DNA of 64,000 nt from CAYNRA01 sp046293395 (lineage in GTDB: Bacteria; Bacteroidota; Bacteroidia; Cytophagales; Spirosomataceae). The stretch spans positions 744,001-808,000 of the forward strand of contig JBKBOU010000001.1 of assembly GCA_046293395.1 (NCBI GenBank). Direction: 5' to 3'. Below the pieces are notes generated by a model. The model worked only from the letters and a program-made list of their open reading frames with translations, did not search any database and was not told the DNA's origin. Positions 8,812 to 17,852 of the stretch are shown here, piece after piece. A program made the translations under genes and the position numbers. Position 1 is the first letter of the stretch, and every line of letters starts with the position of its first letter.

Positions 8812-11800
8812 TTAAAAACCAATGTTTAGACCAACTAAGAATGTTCTTGGTTGTGGCGGCGTGTAGAAGTCATTACCAATCGCGAAGTTCGATGAGAATG
8901 AATCCGAGTTTACTTCTGGGTCCCAAAGTGGATATTTTGTAAACGTCGCCAAGTTCATACCTGAAACATACACGCGTAAACGCTCTAATTTAAGTCGCTC
9001 AATCATCTCTTTTGGAACTGTATAGCCCAAAGAAACGGTACGTAAACGAACAAATGAACCATCCACGATATAGCGACTAGATGCTTGGTTTCCGTTACCA
9101 CGGTAGAAACGTGCTTCTGGAACATTCGTTTCTCTGTTGTCTGGTGTCCAAGCGTTCAATTGGTCTCTCGTTTGGTTATCTTCGTAAATACCATTCGCAG
9201 AAGAATATTGACCTAGACCATAAATGTTGATGTCGTTTCCGAAAACGCCATTCAAGAAAATACTCATGTCAAATCCTTTGTACGAGAAGTTATTCGTGAT
9301 ACCACCCACCAATTTCGGGTTCGGATTACCTACAACAACACGTTGTGCAGAGTTGTACCCGTTGTTCGTTACAGTCGAACGATCCAAAGTACCATCCGGA
9401 TTTTGTGTATTCCGGAAGAACAAAGCATCTCCATTGTCAGGGTTTACACCCGCATATTCCACTGTATAGAAAACACCAATAGGTTGACCTTCCATGACAC
9501 GGTTCATGTTACGAATACCGCCTTCAATGATTTGTCCTTGAATGTCAATAACTTTGTTTTTGTTTGTCGCAAAATTAAGTGACGTATTCCACTTGAATTT
9601 ACCCACTGTATTTTGCGTATTCAAAACGAACTCAAATCCTTTGTTTTCCAATGAACCAACGTTACGAACTTGTGTAAAGAAACCAGTCGTTGCCGGTACA
9701 TTGACGTTTAGCAATAAGCCTGTAGTATTTTTTACGTAGTAGTCAATTTCACCATTGATTCTGTTTTTGAGCAAGCCAAAATCAAGACCAAAGTCCAACT
9801 GTGCAGTTGTTTCCCAACGTAAATCAGGGTTTCCAATTTGTGACGGACGCTGACCAGCTACACCAGCGTATCCTGCATCTCCAGAGAACAAGCCCAATTG
9901 CGGGAAGTTACCGATTTCTGCATTTCCGACTAGACCGTAGCTACCACGTAGTTTCAAGAAGCTAACATATTTGTTTTCTTTCAAGAAGTCTTCTTCTGTA
10001 ATTACCCAACCCAATGAAGCAGCCGGGAAGAAACCATAGCGTGCGTTTGAACCAAAACGGGAAGAACCGTCCACACGACCACTCAATGAAAGTAAATATC
10101 TATCTGCAAATTTGTAGTTCGTACGAACGAAGTAAGACAAGAAACGGAAGTTTGTCTCCGAAGAACTACCCGCTGAAATCGTCGCAGCACTTGCAATACG
10201 TTGGTATGAATCTGACGGGAAAGCAAGACCTTCTGCGAAGTTATCTTTCGTTTGTGACTCTTGGTACTGCATTCCAAGTGTTGTACTTGTCGAATGACGA
10301 CCAAATGATTTATCGTACGAGAAGAAGTTGTTTGTATTGTAATTGGTTACAAAACGACCAAAATTCTGTCCAAGTCCGTTGGTTGCACGTGTTTGGTTAC
10401 GAACCGTTTGGCTTTGGAAATACGCTTCTTCGTTTTGTGTGAATACGTCAACACCTAATTCGGTACGGAAACGCAATCCCGGAGCTAAGTTAACTTGGGC
10501 ATACGCATTGCTCAAGTTTCTGAAAGACGTAGATGTAAAGCGACCATAATTTACAGTAATCAACGGATTGTAGTAAAGTGGCAAGCTGACATCACCTGGA
10601 GGTGTTCCTGCTGGTAAACCAGTAGTTGGGTCATTGAATGGCGTCAATGGTGTCAAGGCAGCCATTTGAAGTGGGTTTGAAAACGCGTTATCATCTGGGA
10701 GACGGCGATTGAAAGTTCTCGCCAAACTCATAGTCAAACCAACAGATAACCATTTATTTGCTTGGTGGTCAATATTGACACGACCCGTCATTCTGTTTAA
10801 ATCATTTCCAACAATTGTACCTACTTGGTCATAGAACTGACCTGAAAGAAAGAACTTTGTCTTCTCATTTCCACCATTCATTTGGAAATCAGCTTGTTGC
10901 AAAGAACCTTGTTGGAACGCCTGCTCTTGCCAGTTGTAATCTCCTTGTTGTGGCGTACCAAATGTACCGTAGCTATAATAATCCAAGAAACCACCAGGGC
11001 CTAAGATATACTGTGTCCAAGAATCTGGGTCATTTACATCAGTTCCTGACAATCTATCTCTGTAACCAGCGGCTTGTGTATAGAACTTCACAAACTCGTC
11101 TGCGTTCATAAACTCAACGCGTCTTGTTGCATCACTCACCCCTGATTGGTAATTGAATGACACGTTTGTTTTGCCTGCGCTACCTCTTTTTGTTGTGATT
11201 AAAACAACGCCATTGGCTGCTCTTGAACCGTAAATCGCACCCGCTGAGGCATCTTTCAAGATTTCGATTGACTCAATATCATTCGGGTTTAAGTCCACCA
11301 ATGGGTTGGTCGCACCCCCGTAATTACTCTGGTCACCGGTTGTTACAGGCATACCATCAATGACATAAAGAGGCTCACTGCTTGCAGAAATCGATGAGTT
11401 ACCGCGTACACGAACCGTCACGGCTTGGCCTAATTTACCAGAACCACTGTTCACATACACACCTGCTGCTTTTCCTTGCAAAGCTGCATCTACGCTTGCA
11501 GTAGGCATGTTTTCGATGTCTTTTCCTTTCACTTGCGCGATGTTACCTGTTAATTCACGTTTGATTTGTGAACCAAAACCTGTTACAACGACTTCACTCA
11601 ACGTCTTCACGTCAGATTCCAATGCTACATTGATGGTAGATTGATTACCAACAGCTACACTCGTAGATTTAAAACCCACGAAACTGAACTCCAACGTAGC
11701 CGATGAGCTAGCAGAAATCGAGTAATTCCCCTCCACGTCTGTTTGGGTTCCTTTTGCAGTTCCTTTGATAGAGACCGATACGCCTGGAATTCCAGAACCA

Positions 11801-11898
11801 TCATCTGCTGAAGTTACTCGTCCTTTGATAACTGACTGAGCAAAAACTCCGAAAGTTGTTAGGGTGAGCAACATGCTAAGAAGTAAACTTTTTCTCAT
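8812..11898 (-). CDS. SusC/RagA family TonB-linked outer-membrane transporter (pair 1)
   Basis: A 1028-residue TonB-dependent transporter. It has a signal peptide ending in GVFAQ, then a carboxypeptidase-regulatory-like domain (IKGRVTSADDGSGIPGVSV), a TonB-box-like LSEVVVTGFG, a plug domain with RVRGNSSISASSEPLYVIDG and GAIYGSRAANGVVLITTKRG, and a long beta-barrel ending in the aromatic C-terminus LVGLNIGF. It imports large ligands across the outer membrane with energy from TonB-ExbBD. The frame is open up to 12039, but the signal peptide begins at the ATG at 11898. It pairs with the downstream susD. Confidence 0.96.
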   Translation of the reverse strand: MRKSLLLSMLLTLTTFGVFAQSVIKGRVTSADDGSGIPGVSVSIKGTAKGTQTDVEGNYSISASSSATLEFSFVGFKSTSVAVGNQSTINVALESDVKTLSEVVVTGFGSQIKRELTGNIAQVKGKDIENMPTASVDAALQGKAAGVYVNSGSGKLGQAVTVRVRGNSSISASSEPLYVIDGMPVTTGDQSNYGGATNPLVDLNPNDIESIEILKDASAGAIYGSRAANGVVLITTKRGSAGKTNVSFNYQSGVSDATRRVEFMNADEFVKFYTQAAGYRDRLSGTDVNDPDSWTQYILGPGGFLDYYSYGTFGTPQQGDYNWQEQAFQQGSLQQADFQMNGGNEKTKFFLSGQFYDQVGTIVGNDLNRMTGRVNIDHQANKWLSVGLTMSLARTFNRRLPDDNAFSNPLQMAALTPLTPFNDPTTGLPAGTPPGDVSLPLYYNPLITVNYGRFTSTSFRNLSNAYAQVNLAPGLRFRTELGVDVFTQNEEAYFQSQTVRNQTRATNGLGQNFGRFVTNYNTNNFFSYDKSFGRHSTSTTLGMQYQESQTKDNFAEGLAFPSDSYQRIASAATISAGSSSETNFRFLSYFVRTNYKFADRYLLSLSGRVDGSSRFGSNARYGFFPAASLGWVITEEDFLKENKYVSFLKLRGSYGLVGNAEIGNFPQLGLFSGDAGYAGVAGQRPSQIGNPDLRWETTAQLDFGLDFGLLKNRINGEIDYYVKNTTGLLLNVNVPATTGFFTQVRNVGSLENKGFEFVLNTQNTVGKFKWNTSLNFATNKNKVIDIQGQIIEGGIRNMNRVMEGQPIGVFYTVEYAGVNPDNGDALFFRNTQNPDGTLDRSTVTNNGYNSAQRVVVGNPNPKLVGGITNNFSYKGFDMSIFLNGVFGNDINIYGLGQYSSANGIYEDNQTRDQLNAWTPDNRETNVPEARFYRGNGNQASSRYIVDGSFVRLRTVSLGYTVPKEMIERLKLERLRVYVSGMNLATFTKYPLWDPEVNSDSFSSNFAIGNDFYTPPQPRTFLVGLNIGF

Positions 11899-12369
11899 GC
11901 AATAAATTGGTTTAGCTTTAATTAATGATATTAAAACAGCAATATAACCATAAAAGTTGAGTAGTTCTTTCCCAAAATGACCTAAACAAAATCTAGTAAA
12001 ATGAAAAATAAAATGAGCCAATGGACCAATTTTGCACACGAATCCAAATAAATATACTTATTATCAGGTAGTTAAGTAATTTATTTTTTTACTATTCTTC
12101 AATTTTGCGGAGGAAAATACCCGATAAAAAAAATTCGAAAAGTGTTTTTTTATAGACCAAAAAGCACATTTTTTTGTCTAAATCCATAAAATGAAATAAT
12201 ACTTTTCCATGATTTTATTGAATTTTGAAACCACAACATATTGATAGATACTAATTTACAAATACATTTAATTGTACTGACTTCTGAAAACTACCCAAAC
12301 ACAATCTGTATTTCTTGGAAATTTGGTGACTCCTATGTACTTTCCTTTTTCATTCATTTATACAATAAT
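11899..12369. promoter_or_regulatory. Divergent control region between susC (pair 1) and the VanY-like gene
   Basis: 471 bp of very AT-rich DNA between two divergent genes, so it must hold promoters for both. I see no clean TAnnTTTG box on either strand. The one notable structure is an 11-bp inverted repeat with one mismatch (12154-12164 against 12171-12181, TAGAC...GTCTA ends). It has no T-run and looks more like an operator or an mRNA hairpin than a terminator. Confidence 0.4.
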
Positions 12370-13077
12370 ATGCCCTCACTGCTCACCTCCACCTTCCTTG
12401 TATTTTCATTTTTGGTATCATTTCTGTTAGAGAAAAACCAAGTTTCTGAAAAACAATATTTGCTTGGGCAATTTGACCCCACTGTTCACCCTGATTTTAT
12501 CAAACCTGCTGATACCTATACCAAAGGGTCTGCCCGAAATCAATGGATGCGGAAAGAAGCATACATTGCCTTTATTAAAATGGCAAAAGAGGCAAAAAAA
12601 GAGGGCATATCGCTTGTTATCATTTCTGCGACAAGACCGTTTGCCGCACAAAAAGCCATCTGGGAAAGAAAATGGAAAGAAAGAGAGGCGTTACCCGAAC
12701 TTGAACGAGCGAAAAATATTCTGCTGTTTTCATCCATGCCCGGAACCTCCAGACATCATTGGGGAAGTGATATTGACATCAATGAATTATCAAATGCCTA
12801 TTTTACGCAAGGAAATGGATTGAAAGAATACGAATGGCTTAGAAAAAATGCGTCTAAATATGGTTTTTGTCAAACCTATACATCCAAAACAGACGGAAAA
12901 CGGACGGGATATGAGGAAGAAAAATGGCATTGGTCGTATCTTCCCTTGGCTTCACAATTTACACAACGCTACGAAAAAGTAATTCAACATTCGGATATAA
13001 AAGGATTCTTAGGCAGCCAATTGGCTACTGAACTTCAAGTCATTGATAAATATGTCAAGGGAGTGGCTTGCCCATAA
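12370..13077 (+). CDS. D-alanyl-D-alanine carboxypeptidase, VanY/M15B family
   Basis: A 235-residue exported peptidase. An N-terminal hydrophobic segment (about 3-20) is followed by the M15B zinc site: SRHHWGSDIDI with metal ligands His129 and Asp136, and the later EEKWHWSY motif with the third ligand His. The ISATRPFAAQKAIWERKW stretch is typical of the family. It should trim the terminal D-Ala of peptidoglycan stem peptides in the periplasm. The frame is open from 12241, but that upstream part has no signal-peptide logic; the ATG at 12370 gives a clean membrane leader. It ends in a strong terminator shared with dnaJ. Confidence 0.9.
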   Translation: MPSLLTSTFLVFSFLVSFLLEKNQVSEKQYLLGQFDPTVHPDFIKPADTYTKGSARNQWMRKEAYIAFIKMAKEAKKEGISLVIISATRPFAAQKAIWERKWKEREALPELERAKNILLFSSMPGTSRHHWGSDIDINELSNAYFTQGNGLKEYEWLRKNASKYGFCQTYTSKTDGKRTGYEEEKWHWSYLPLASQFTQRYEKVIQHSDIKGFLGSQLATELQVIDKYVKGVACP

Positions 13078-13078
13078 A

Positions 13079-13112
13079 AAATGCCTTGTAATCCATTAAT
13101 TACAAGGCATTT
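13079..13112. terminator. Bidirectional terminator between vanY-like gene and dnaJ
   Basis: Perfect 14-bp inverted repeat (13079-13092 with 13099-13112), 6-nt loop, A-run before and T-rich after. It sits between the ends of two convergent genes. Confidence 0.85.
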
Positions 13113-13133
13113 GAAAATTATTTACCAAACTAT

Positions 13134-14291
13134 TTATTGGAAAAAGTCTTTCATTTTATCAAAAATAGAACGGCTAGAAGAGCCTGATTTGGGTTGGAAA
13201 TTCGGAGAATCCCTTAGTTTTTCTAACGTAGCTTTTTCTTCTGATGAAATAGACTTGGGCGTGTAGATGCTCAGATGCACCAATTGGTCTCCTACGTTGT
13301 ACCCATTTAATTCTTTCAAACCTTTGCCTCTAAGACGGAGAACTTCACCACTTTGAGAACCCGCTTTGATGGAAATCCGTACTTTTCCGCCCACTGTTGG
13401 CACTTCCACTTCTTTACCAAGTACTGCATCTACGAAATTAAGCGGAAGGTCGTAAATGATATTATTGCCGTCGCGTTTTAATTCCGGATGTTCTTCTTCT
13501 TCAACGGCGATGAGCAAGTCGCCGGCAACTCCACCCCTTGGTGGGACATTTCCTTTGCCCGACATAGACAACTGCATTCCATCGGCTACACCTGCTGGAA
13601 TTTTGATTGGAATTACGTCTTCTACCAAAGAACGTCCTTCACCAAAACAGACTTCACAACGCTCTAAAACCACTTTTCCTTCGCCATTACACGTCGGACA
13701 AGTAGTAGTTGTAACCATTTGCCCAAGCATTGTTTGCTGTACTCTACGTACTTGCCCTTGGCCATTACAAGTACCACAATTTTGAAGCGACGAACCGTTT
13801 TTCGAGCCATTTCCTTGGCATGAAGAACAAGATGTATAGCGCTTTACCTTGATTTTTCGCTCTGTGCCGTTCGCAATTTCCTCCAGATTCAATTTCAGTT
13901 TGATGCGTAAATCTGCACCTTTTCGAACAGACCGACGTTGACCACCACCCGAACGACCGCCTCCAAAAAAGCTTCCGAACGGACTATCATCGCCGAAAAT
14001 ATCACCAAAATTACTGAAAATATCCTCCATATTTGGCGCACCTCCACCAAAACCACCTGCACCACCAACACCGGCATGACCATATTGATCATAACGTTGT
14101 TTTTTTTCGGGATTAGACAGCACATCGTATGCTTCAGCAACCTCCTTAAACTTATCTTCAGCTTCTTTGTCCCCTTGGTTTTTGTCTGGGTGATACTTGA
14201 TTGCAAGCTTCCGATACGCTTTTTTCAACTCATCGGGAGTTGCATTTCTATCAACACCAAGAAGTTCGTAGTAATCTTTTTTTGTTGCCAT
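13134..14291 (-). CDS. dnaJ: Chaperone DnaJ (type I Hsp40)
   Basis: A 385-residue full-length type I J-protein. The J domain carries the KYHPDKNQGD motif (HPD near residue 33). A Gly/Phe-rich linker follows (about 75-120). The cysteine-rich zinc domain has all four CxxCxGxG repeats (CSSCQGNG, CGTCNGQG, CPTCNGEG, CEVCFGEG). Two C-terminal substrate-binding barrels follow. It delivers unfolded clients to DnaK and stimulates its ATPase. It lies directly downstream of grpE (6-nt gap), forming a grpE-dnaJ unit; dnaK is not in the window. Confidence 0.98.
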   Translation of the reverse strand: MATKKDYYELLGVDRNATPDELKKAYRKLAIKYHPDKNQGDKEAEDKFKEVAEAYDVLSNPEKKQRYDQYGHAGVGGAGGFGGGAPNMEDIFSNFGDIFGDDSPFGSFFGGGRSGGGQRRSVRKGADLRIKLKLNLEEIANGTERKIKVKRYTSCSSCQGNGSKNGSSLQNCGTCNGQGQVRRVQQTMLGQMVTTTTCPTCNGEGKVVLERCEVCFGEGRSLVEDVIPIKIPAGVADGMQLSMSGKGNVPPRGGVAGDLLIAVEEEEHPELKRDGNNIIYDLPLNFVDAVLGKEVEVPTVGGKVRISIKAGSQSGEVLRLRGKGLKELNGYNVGDQLVHLSIYTPKSISSEEKATLEKLRDSPNFQPKSGSSSRSIFDKMKDFFQ

Positions 14292-14297
14292 TTTTTC

Positions 14298-14855
14298 TTA
14301 TTGTCCAACCACTACTTTGGCGTAGCGAATTACTTTTTCGTTTAAGAAATATCCTTTTTCTACTTCGTCTATGACGATGCCTTTTTTGTCATCGCCTAGA
14401 TTTAATTGGGTGATACACTCATGCAATTCCACATCAAACAGTTGTTCCTTGGACTCCATTGCTTTCAAACCCTTACTAGCCAATGTTTTATGCATTTTAT
14501 CATAAATCAACGCAACACCTTGTTTGAGTGCCTCCACATCTTGCGTACTCTCCATTGATTTTTGTGCACGTTCAAAATCATCTAAAACGGGTAGTAAATC
14601 CTTGATTAAACCCTCGGATGCATTCTGAATTGTTTCTATTTTTTCTTTCGCTGTTCTACGTCTAAAGTTCTCAAAATCAGCGTATAAACGAATAAAACGA
14701 GACTTGCTTTCTGCGAGTTCTTGCTTCAAAGCATCTAGTTCACTCAGTGGCTCCGCCGGAGTTTCTTCTTGCGCCTCCGCCTCGTCGGTTGGCTTTTCAT
14801 TGACAACTTCGCCTTCTAATTCTGGCTGTATCTCTTCGTTATATTGTTCACTCAT
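14298..14855 (-). CDS. grpE: Nucleotide exchange factor GrpE
   Basis: A 185-residue protein with an acidic, disordered N-terminus (about 1-50), a long coiled coil (LDALKQELAESKSRFIRLYADFENFRRR) and a C-terminal beta domain ending GYFLNEKVIRYAKVVVGQ, the standard GrpE tail. It releases ADP from DnaK. The frame is open to 14888, but the ATG at 14855 (MSEQYNEE) gives the usual acidic start. It is co-transcribed with dnaJ. Confidence 0.97.
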   Translation of the reverse strand: MSEQYNEEIQPELEGEVVNEKPTDEAEAQEETPAEPLSELDALKQELAESKSRFIRLYADFENFRRRTAKEKIETIQNASEGLIKDLLPVLDDFERAQKSMESTQDVEALKQGVALIYDKMHKTLASKGLKAMESKEQLFDVELHECITQLNLGDDKKGIVIDEVEKGYFLNEKVIRYAKVVVGQ

Positions 14856-14928
14856 TGCGGTATAATCTTTTAGTTGGTAGATTTTCAATAATCAAACCAT
14901 TCTTACTTTCACTGACAATATGACAGAT

Positions 14929-15495
14929 TTAAACGACATCCATCCAATTATCTGCCGTCGGCAAACGCATCTGTTTTGCCATTCCTGCAAGTAATCCCGT
15001 ATGTACGCCATCTAAAATGACTTCTAAAGAAGCTGTAAAATCCAGGTGATAATCTTCGGGGAACCCCTTGATTTTCTTCAGAATACTTTCCACTTTTTTC
15101 AATAAATAGGGCATCAATTTGTCCAATTTTCGTGAATACGTTTGAAAAACAGCTTCATTTTCTACCAAAACACGCTCCAAAAGAAAAAGGGTTAATTCAA
15201 TCTCGCCATACTTGTCTTTGGTCACTTTGACATGTCGTGTAATTGCTCCACTGCAAGCTCGAATATCCATCAAAAGCCAACCTATTGATGACACATGAAC
15301 CGCCGTAATTGTACTGATAATCAACCTCTTAACATAATTTCTCCGTCTTTCAATATCAGATTCATCTTCCAATAATTGAAACGTAAGTTGCTCAACCAAC
15401 AAATCATTTTTTGTAATCAATCGCAACAAAAGTTTATCTTTTTCTTTATCAGGTAGTTCCAAAATTGCTTTTTGGAGTTCTTTCGTTAATTTCAT
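14929..15495 (-). CDS. Conserved-looking hypothetical helical protein
   Basis: A 188-residue protein that I do not recognise. The N-terminal third is charged and helical (LTKELQKAILELPDKEKDKLLLR). A short hydrophobic stretch follows (LIISTITAVHVSSIGWLLMDI), then another charged helical part with a Leu-rich segment. There is no signal peptide and no catalytic motif that I can name. It starts 45 nt from the divergent queG and lies 73 nt upstream of grpE on the same strand, so it may share the heat-shock transcript. Codon use and composition look like the neighbouring genes, which supports a real gene. Confidence 0.7.
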   Translation of the reverse strand: MKLTKELQKAILELPDKEKDKLLLRLITKNDLLVEQLTFQLLEDESDIERRRNYVKRLIISTITAVHVSSIGWLLMDIRACSGAITRHVKVTKDKYGEIELTLFLLERVLVENEAVFQTYSRKLDKLMPYLLKKVESILKKIKGFPEDYHLDFTASLEVILDGVHTGLLAGMAKQMRLPTADNWMDVV

Positions 15496-15540
15496 CTAAC
15501 TTTGTTTTTAACTCGCTAAAAATAACATTTAAGTTACAAA

Positions 15541-16476
15541 ATGGCATACATTGTTCGGTCTGATATACAGGAAAATATACGAAAAAAAGCATATCAACTT
15601 GGTTTTCAATACATTGGATTTTCTAAAGCAGCCTTTTTAGAAAAGGAAGCTCCCCGTCTTGAGCATTGGCTGAATCAAAATTACCATGGAAAAATGGCCT
15701 ATATGGCTAATTATTTCGATTTACGCCTTGACCCTAGAAAGTTAGTTGACGGAGCAGAAACCGTTATTTCACTACTTTTTAACTATTTCCCCAATGAAAA
15801 GTTAGAAGAAAACGAAGAGGATTTGAAAATCTCAAAATATGCGTATGGAACGGACTATCATTTTGTCCTCAAAGATAGAATGAAACAGCTTTTGGATTTT
15901 ATGCAGGAGCAAATTGGGGAAATAAATGGGCGTGTTTTTGTGGACTCCGCACCTGTGATGGACAAAGCGTGGGCAGAAAAAAGTGGCTTGGGTTGGATTG
16001 GTAAAAATGCCAATCTGATTACAAAACAAGCGGGTAGTTTTTTCTTTATTGGAGAAATCATTTGCGATGTTTCCTTCCAAGATGATGGCCCAATCCGAGA
16101 CTATTGCGGAACGTGTACGCGGTGTATTGATGCTTGCCCGACGGATGCCATCGTAGAACCTTATATCATTGACGGCAGCAAATGTATCAGTTATTATACC
16201 ATCGAATTGAAAGAAGCTATCCCGCAAGAAATGGCGGGAAAGTTCAAAAATTGGGTATTTGGTTGTGATATTTGCCAAGATGTTTGTCCATGGAATCGGT
16301 TTTCCAAGCCGCATACAATTCCCGAATTTACCTTATCCGATGAAAAAAAAGAGCATCAGAAAAAAGAATGGACAGAGATTACGCAAGATATTTTTCCGAA
16401 AGTTTTCAAAAACTCACCTATCAAACGGACTAAATGGGAGGGATTTGCCCGTAATCTTGCATTTGTGAAAAAATAA
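15541..16476 (+). CDS. queG: Epoxyqueuosine reductase QueG
   Basis: A 311-residue iron-sulfur cobalamin enzyme that makes queuosine from epoxyqueuosine in the wobble position of GUN-anticodon tRNAs. The N-terminal cobalamin-binding region includes DSAPVMDKAWAEKSGLGWIGKN. Two [4Fe-4S] motifs follow: CGTCTRCIDACPTDA and CDICQDVCPW. Length matches bacterial QueG without extra C-terminal HEAT repeats. It is transcribed divergently from the unknown 188-residue gene. No other queuosine genes are in the window. Confidence 0.97.
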   Translation: MAYIVRSDIQENIRKKAYQLGFQYIGFSKAAFLEKEAPRLEHWLNQNYHGKMAYMANYFDLRLDPRKLVDGAETVISLLFNYFPNEKLEENEEDLKISKYAYGTDYHFVLKDRMKQLLDFMQEQIGEINGRVFVDSAPVMDKAWAEKSGLGWIGKNANLITKQAGSFFFIGEIICDVSFQDDGPIRDYCGTCTRCIDACPTDAIVEPYIIDGSKCISYYTIELKEAIPQEMAGKFKNWVFGCDICQDVCPWNRFSKPHTIPEFTLSDEKKEHQKKEWTEITQDIFPKVFKNSPIKRTKWEGFARNLAFVKK

Positions 16477-16481
16477 ATCAA

Positions 16482-17852
16482 TTAAATGTGAGGTAAAATC
16501 ACACGGAAAGTACTACCCTGCCCTAATTCACTCTTTACAGTTAGCCGCCCCCCATGAATCTGAATAATCCGTTTACATATCGAAAGTCCAATCCCATGTC
16601 CTTTGAATACAGAGGCATTTTGTGAACGATAAAAGGGCTCAAATATCTTGCTCAACTCTGCCTTAGGAATCCCGATACCCTCATCTTTGATGGAAATAAT
16701 GCAGTTTTTTGCATTAAAAATAATGCGAATGTCCGCACTTTTACTATCCGAATATTTACACGCATTCTCAATTAAATTCACAAAAACTGTTTTTAAGAGT
16801 GCTGCATTCCCATGAACGGTCACTTGATTATCATCTTCAGGAATCGCATCAAAATCAATCTGAACGGAATATTCTGGATACGAATAATTGATTTCTTCTT
16901 GGGTTTCAAACAAAATAGCATCAATCCGGACAGGATTCATGAGAACTTCTGAATCGGACTTTTCCGACTTTGCCAATTGAAGTAAACCATTGATTAACTT
17001 TATAATCTGTTGATTATCAATTAATAATGATTTTAATATGTGTTTATATTCTTCCGTCGAACGGTCTTTTTCTAGCGCAATTTGAATTTCTGATTTGATA
17101 GCAGCGAGGGGCGTTCTGAGTTCGTGCGAGGCATTGGAAACGAAACTTTTCTGGAGCTCGAACGAATTTTCAAGTCGGGCAAGCATCTGGTTAAAATTAA
17201 TCGCAAGACGAGCTAATTCATCTTTTTGATTCCCTGTATTCAACTTTGTTTTTAAGTTATAAGCCGTAATCTTTGAAATTTCATTGTTCATTGCTGCAAT
17301 GGGTTTCAAAGAATGGCTTGCGAAGATAAAACCAAATAAAACGGTAATGATGATGGTAGAAAAAAGACCAATAATCAGGGTTTCTTTGATATTATTTAGC
17401 TTATCTTTTCCGTATTTATCCGTTGCTTGAGCTAAGATAACAAAGGAGCGATTTTCATCATCTGTATAAATAGAACCTACTACTTGCTTGTCTTTGTAGG
17501 AAGTCTCCAGGTATTTTTCTGTCCGGATACGGTTGATTAATTCCGGATTATAATAGAAAGTATCTGCTTCGTAATTGGAGTAAGCTACGAGATTTTCATC
17601 GTTAAAAACAAGTACTTGTACCCCATAGAGCGTGTCTAGTGTGTTTCTATCAATGATTTTGAGAAGTTTTTTATCAATCTCCTTTTCTTTGATAAGGAGT
17701 CTTGCCGTTGTTGCCGCTCTGTCTTTTAAGCTATTAAAAAACTCTTGTTGTCGGTAATTTTCAGATAAATAATAAATAACCAAACAGAATACGGTTAAAA
17801 TAGTAGCCACCGTAAACGTAAACTGAAGGGCAATTTTAGTTCCTATTTTCAT
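16482..17852 (-). CDS. Sensor histidine kinase
   Basis: A 456-residue membrane kinase. Domains in order: a first membrane span (about 8-28), a periplasmic sensor region of about 130 residues, a second span (about 155-175, LIIGLFSTIIITVLFGFIFA), a HAMP linker, the dimerisation/phospho-acceptor domain with the His box SNASHELRTPLAAIKSEI, and the HATPase domain with the N box (VFVNLIENACKYS) and G boxes (DEGIGIPKAEL, GHGIGLSICKRI). It overlaps its response regulator by the 4-nt ATGA junction at 17849-17852 and is the last gene of the symporter-regulator-kinase unit. Confidence 0.95.
   Translation of the reverse strand: MKIGTKIALQFTFTVATILTVFCLVIYYLSENYRQQEFFNSLKDRAATTARLLIKEKEIDKKLLKIIDRNTLDTLYGVQVLVFNDENLVAYSNYEADTFYYNPELINRIRTEKYLETSYKDKQVVGSIYTDDENRSFVILAQATDKYGKDKLNNIKETLIIGLFSTIIITVLFGFIFASHSLKPIAAMNNEISKITAYNLKTKLNTGNQKDELARLAINFNQMLARLENSFELQKSFVSNASHELRTPLAAIKSEIQIALEKDRSTEEYKHILKSLLIDNQQIIKLINGLLQLAKSEKSDSEVLMNPVRIDAILFETQEEINYSYPEYSVQIDFDAIPEDDNQVTVHGNAALLKTVFVNLIENACKYSDSKSADIRIIFNAKNCIISIKDEGIGIPKAELSKIFEPFYRSQNASVFKGHGIGLSICKRIIQIHGGRLTVKSELGQGSTFRVILPHI

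Noticed and set aside
11899..12039. 47-codon N-terminal extension of SusC (pair 1)
   Set aside because: A standard signal peptide begins at 11898; the extension would bury it.
16482..17852. Kinase as a hybrid two-component sensor for the SusC/SusD loci
   Set aside because: No receiver or AraC-type domain is fused to it; it is a standard kinase coupled to the symporter operon.
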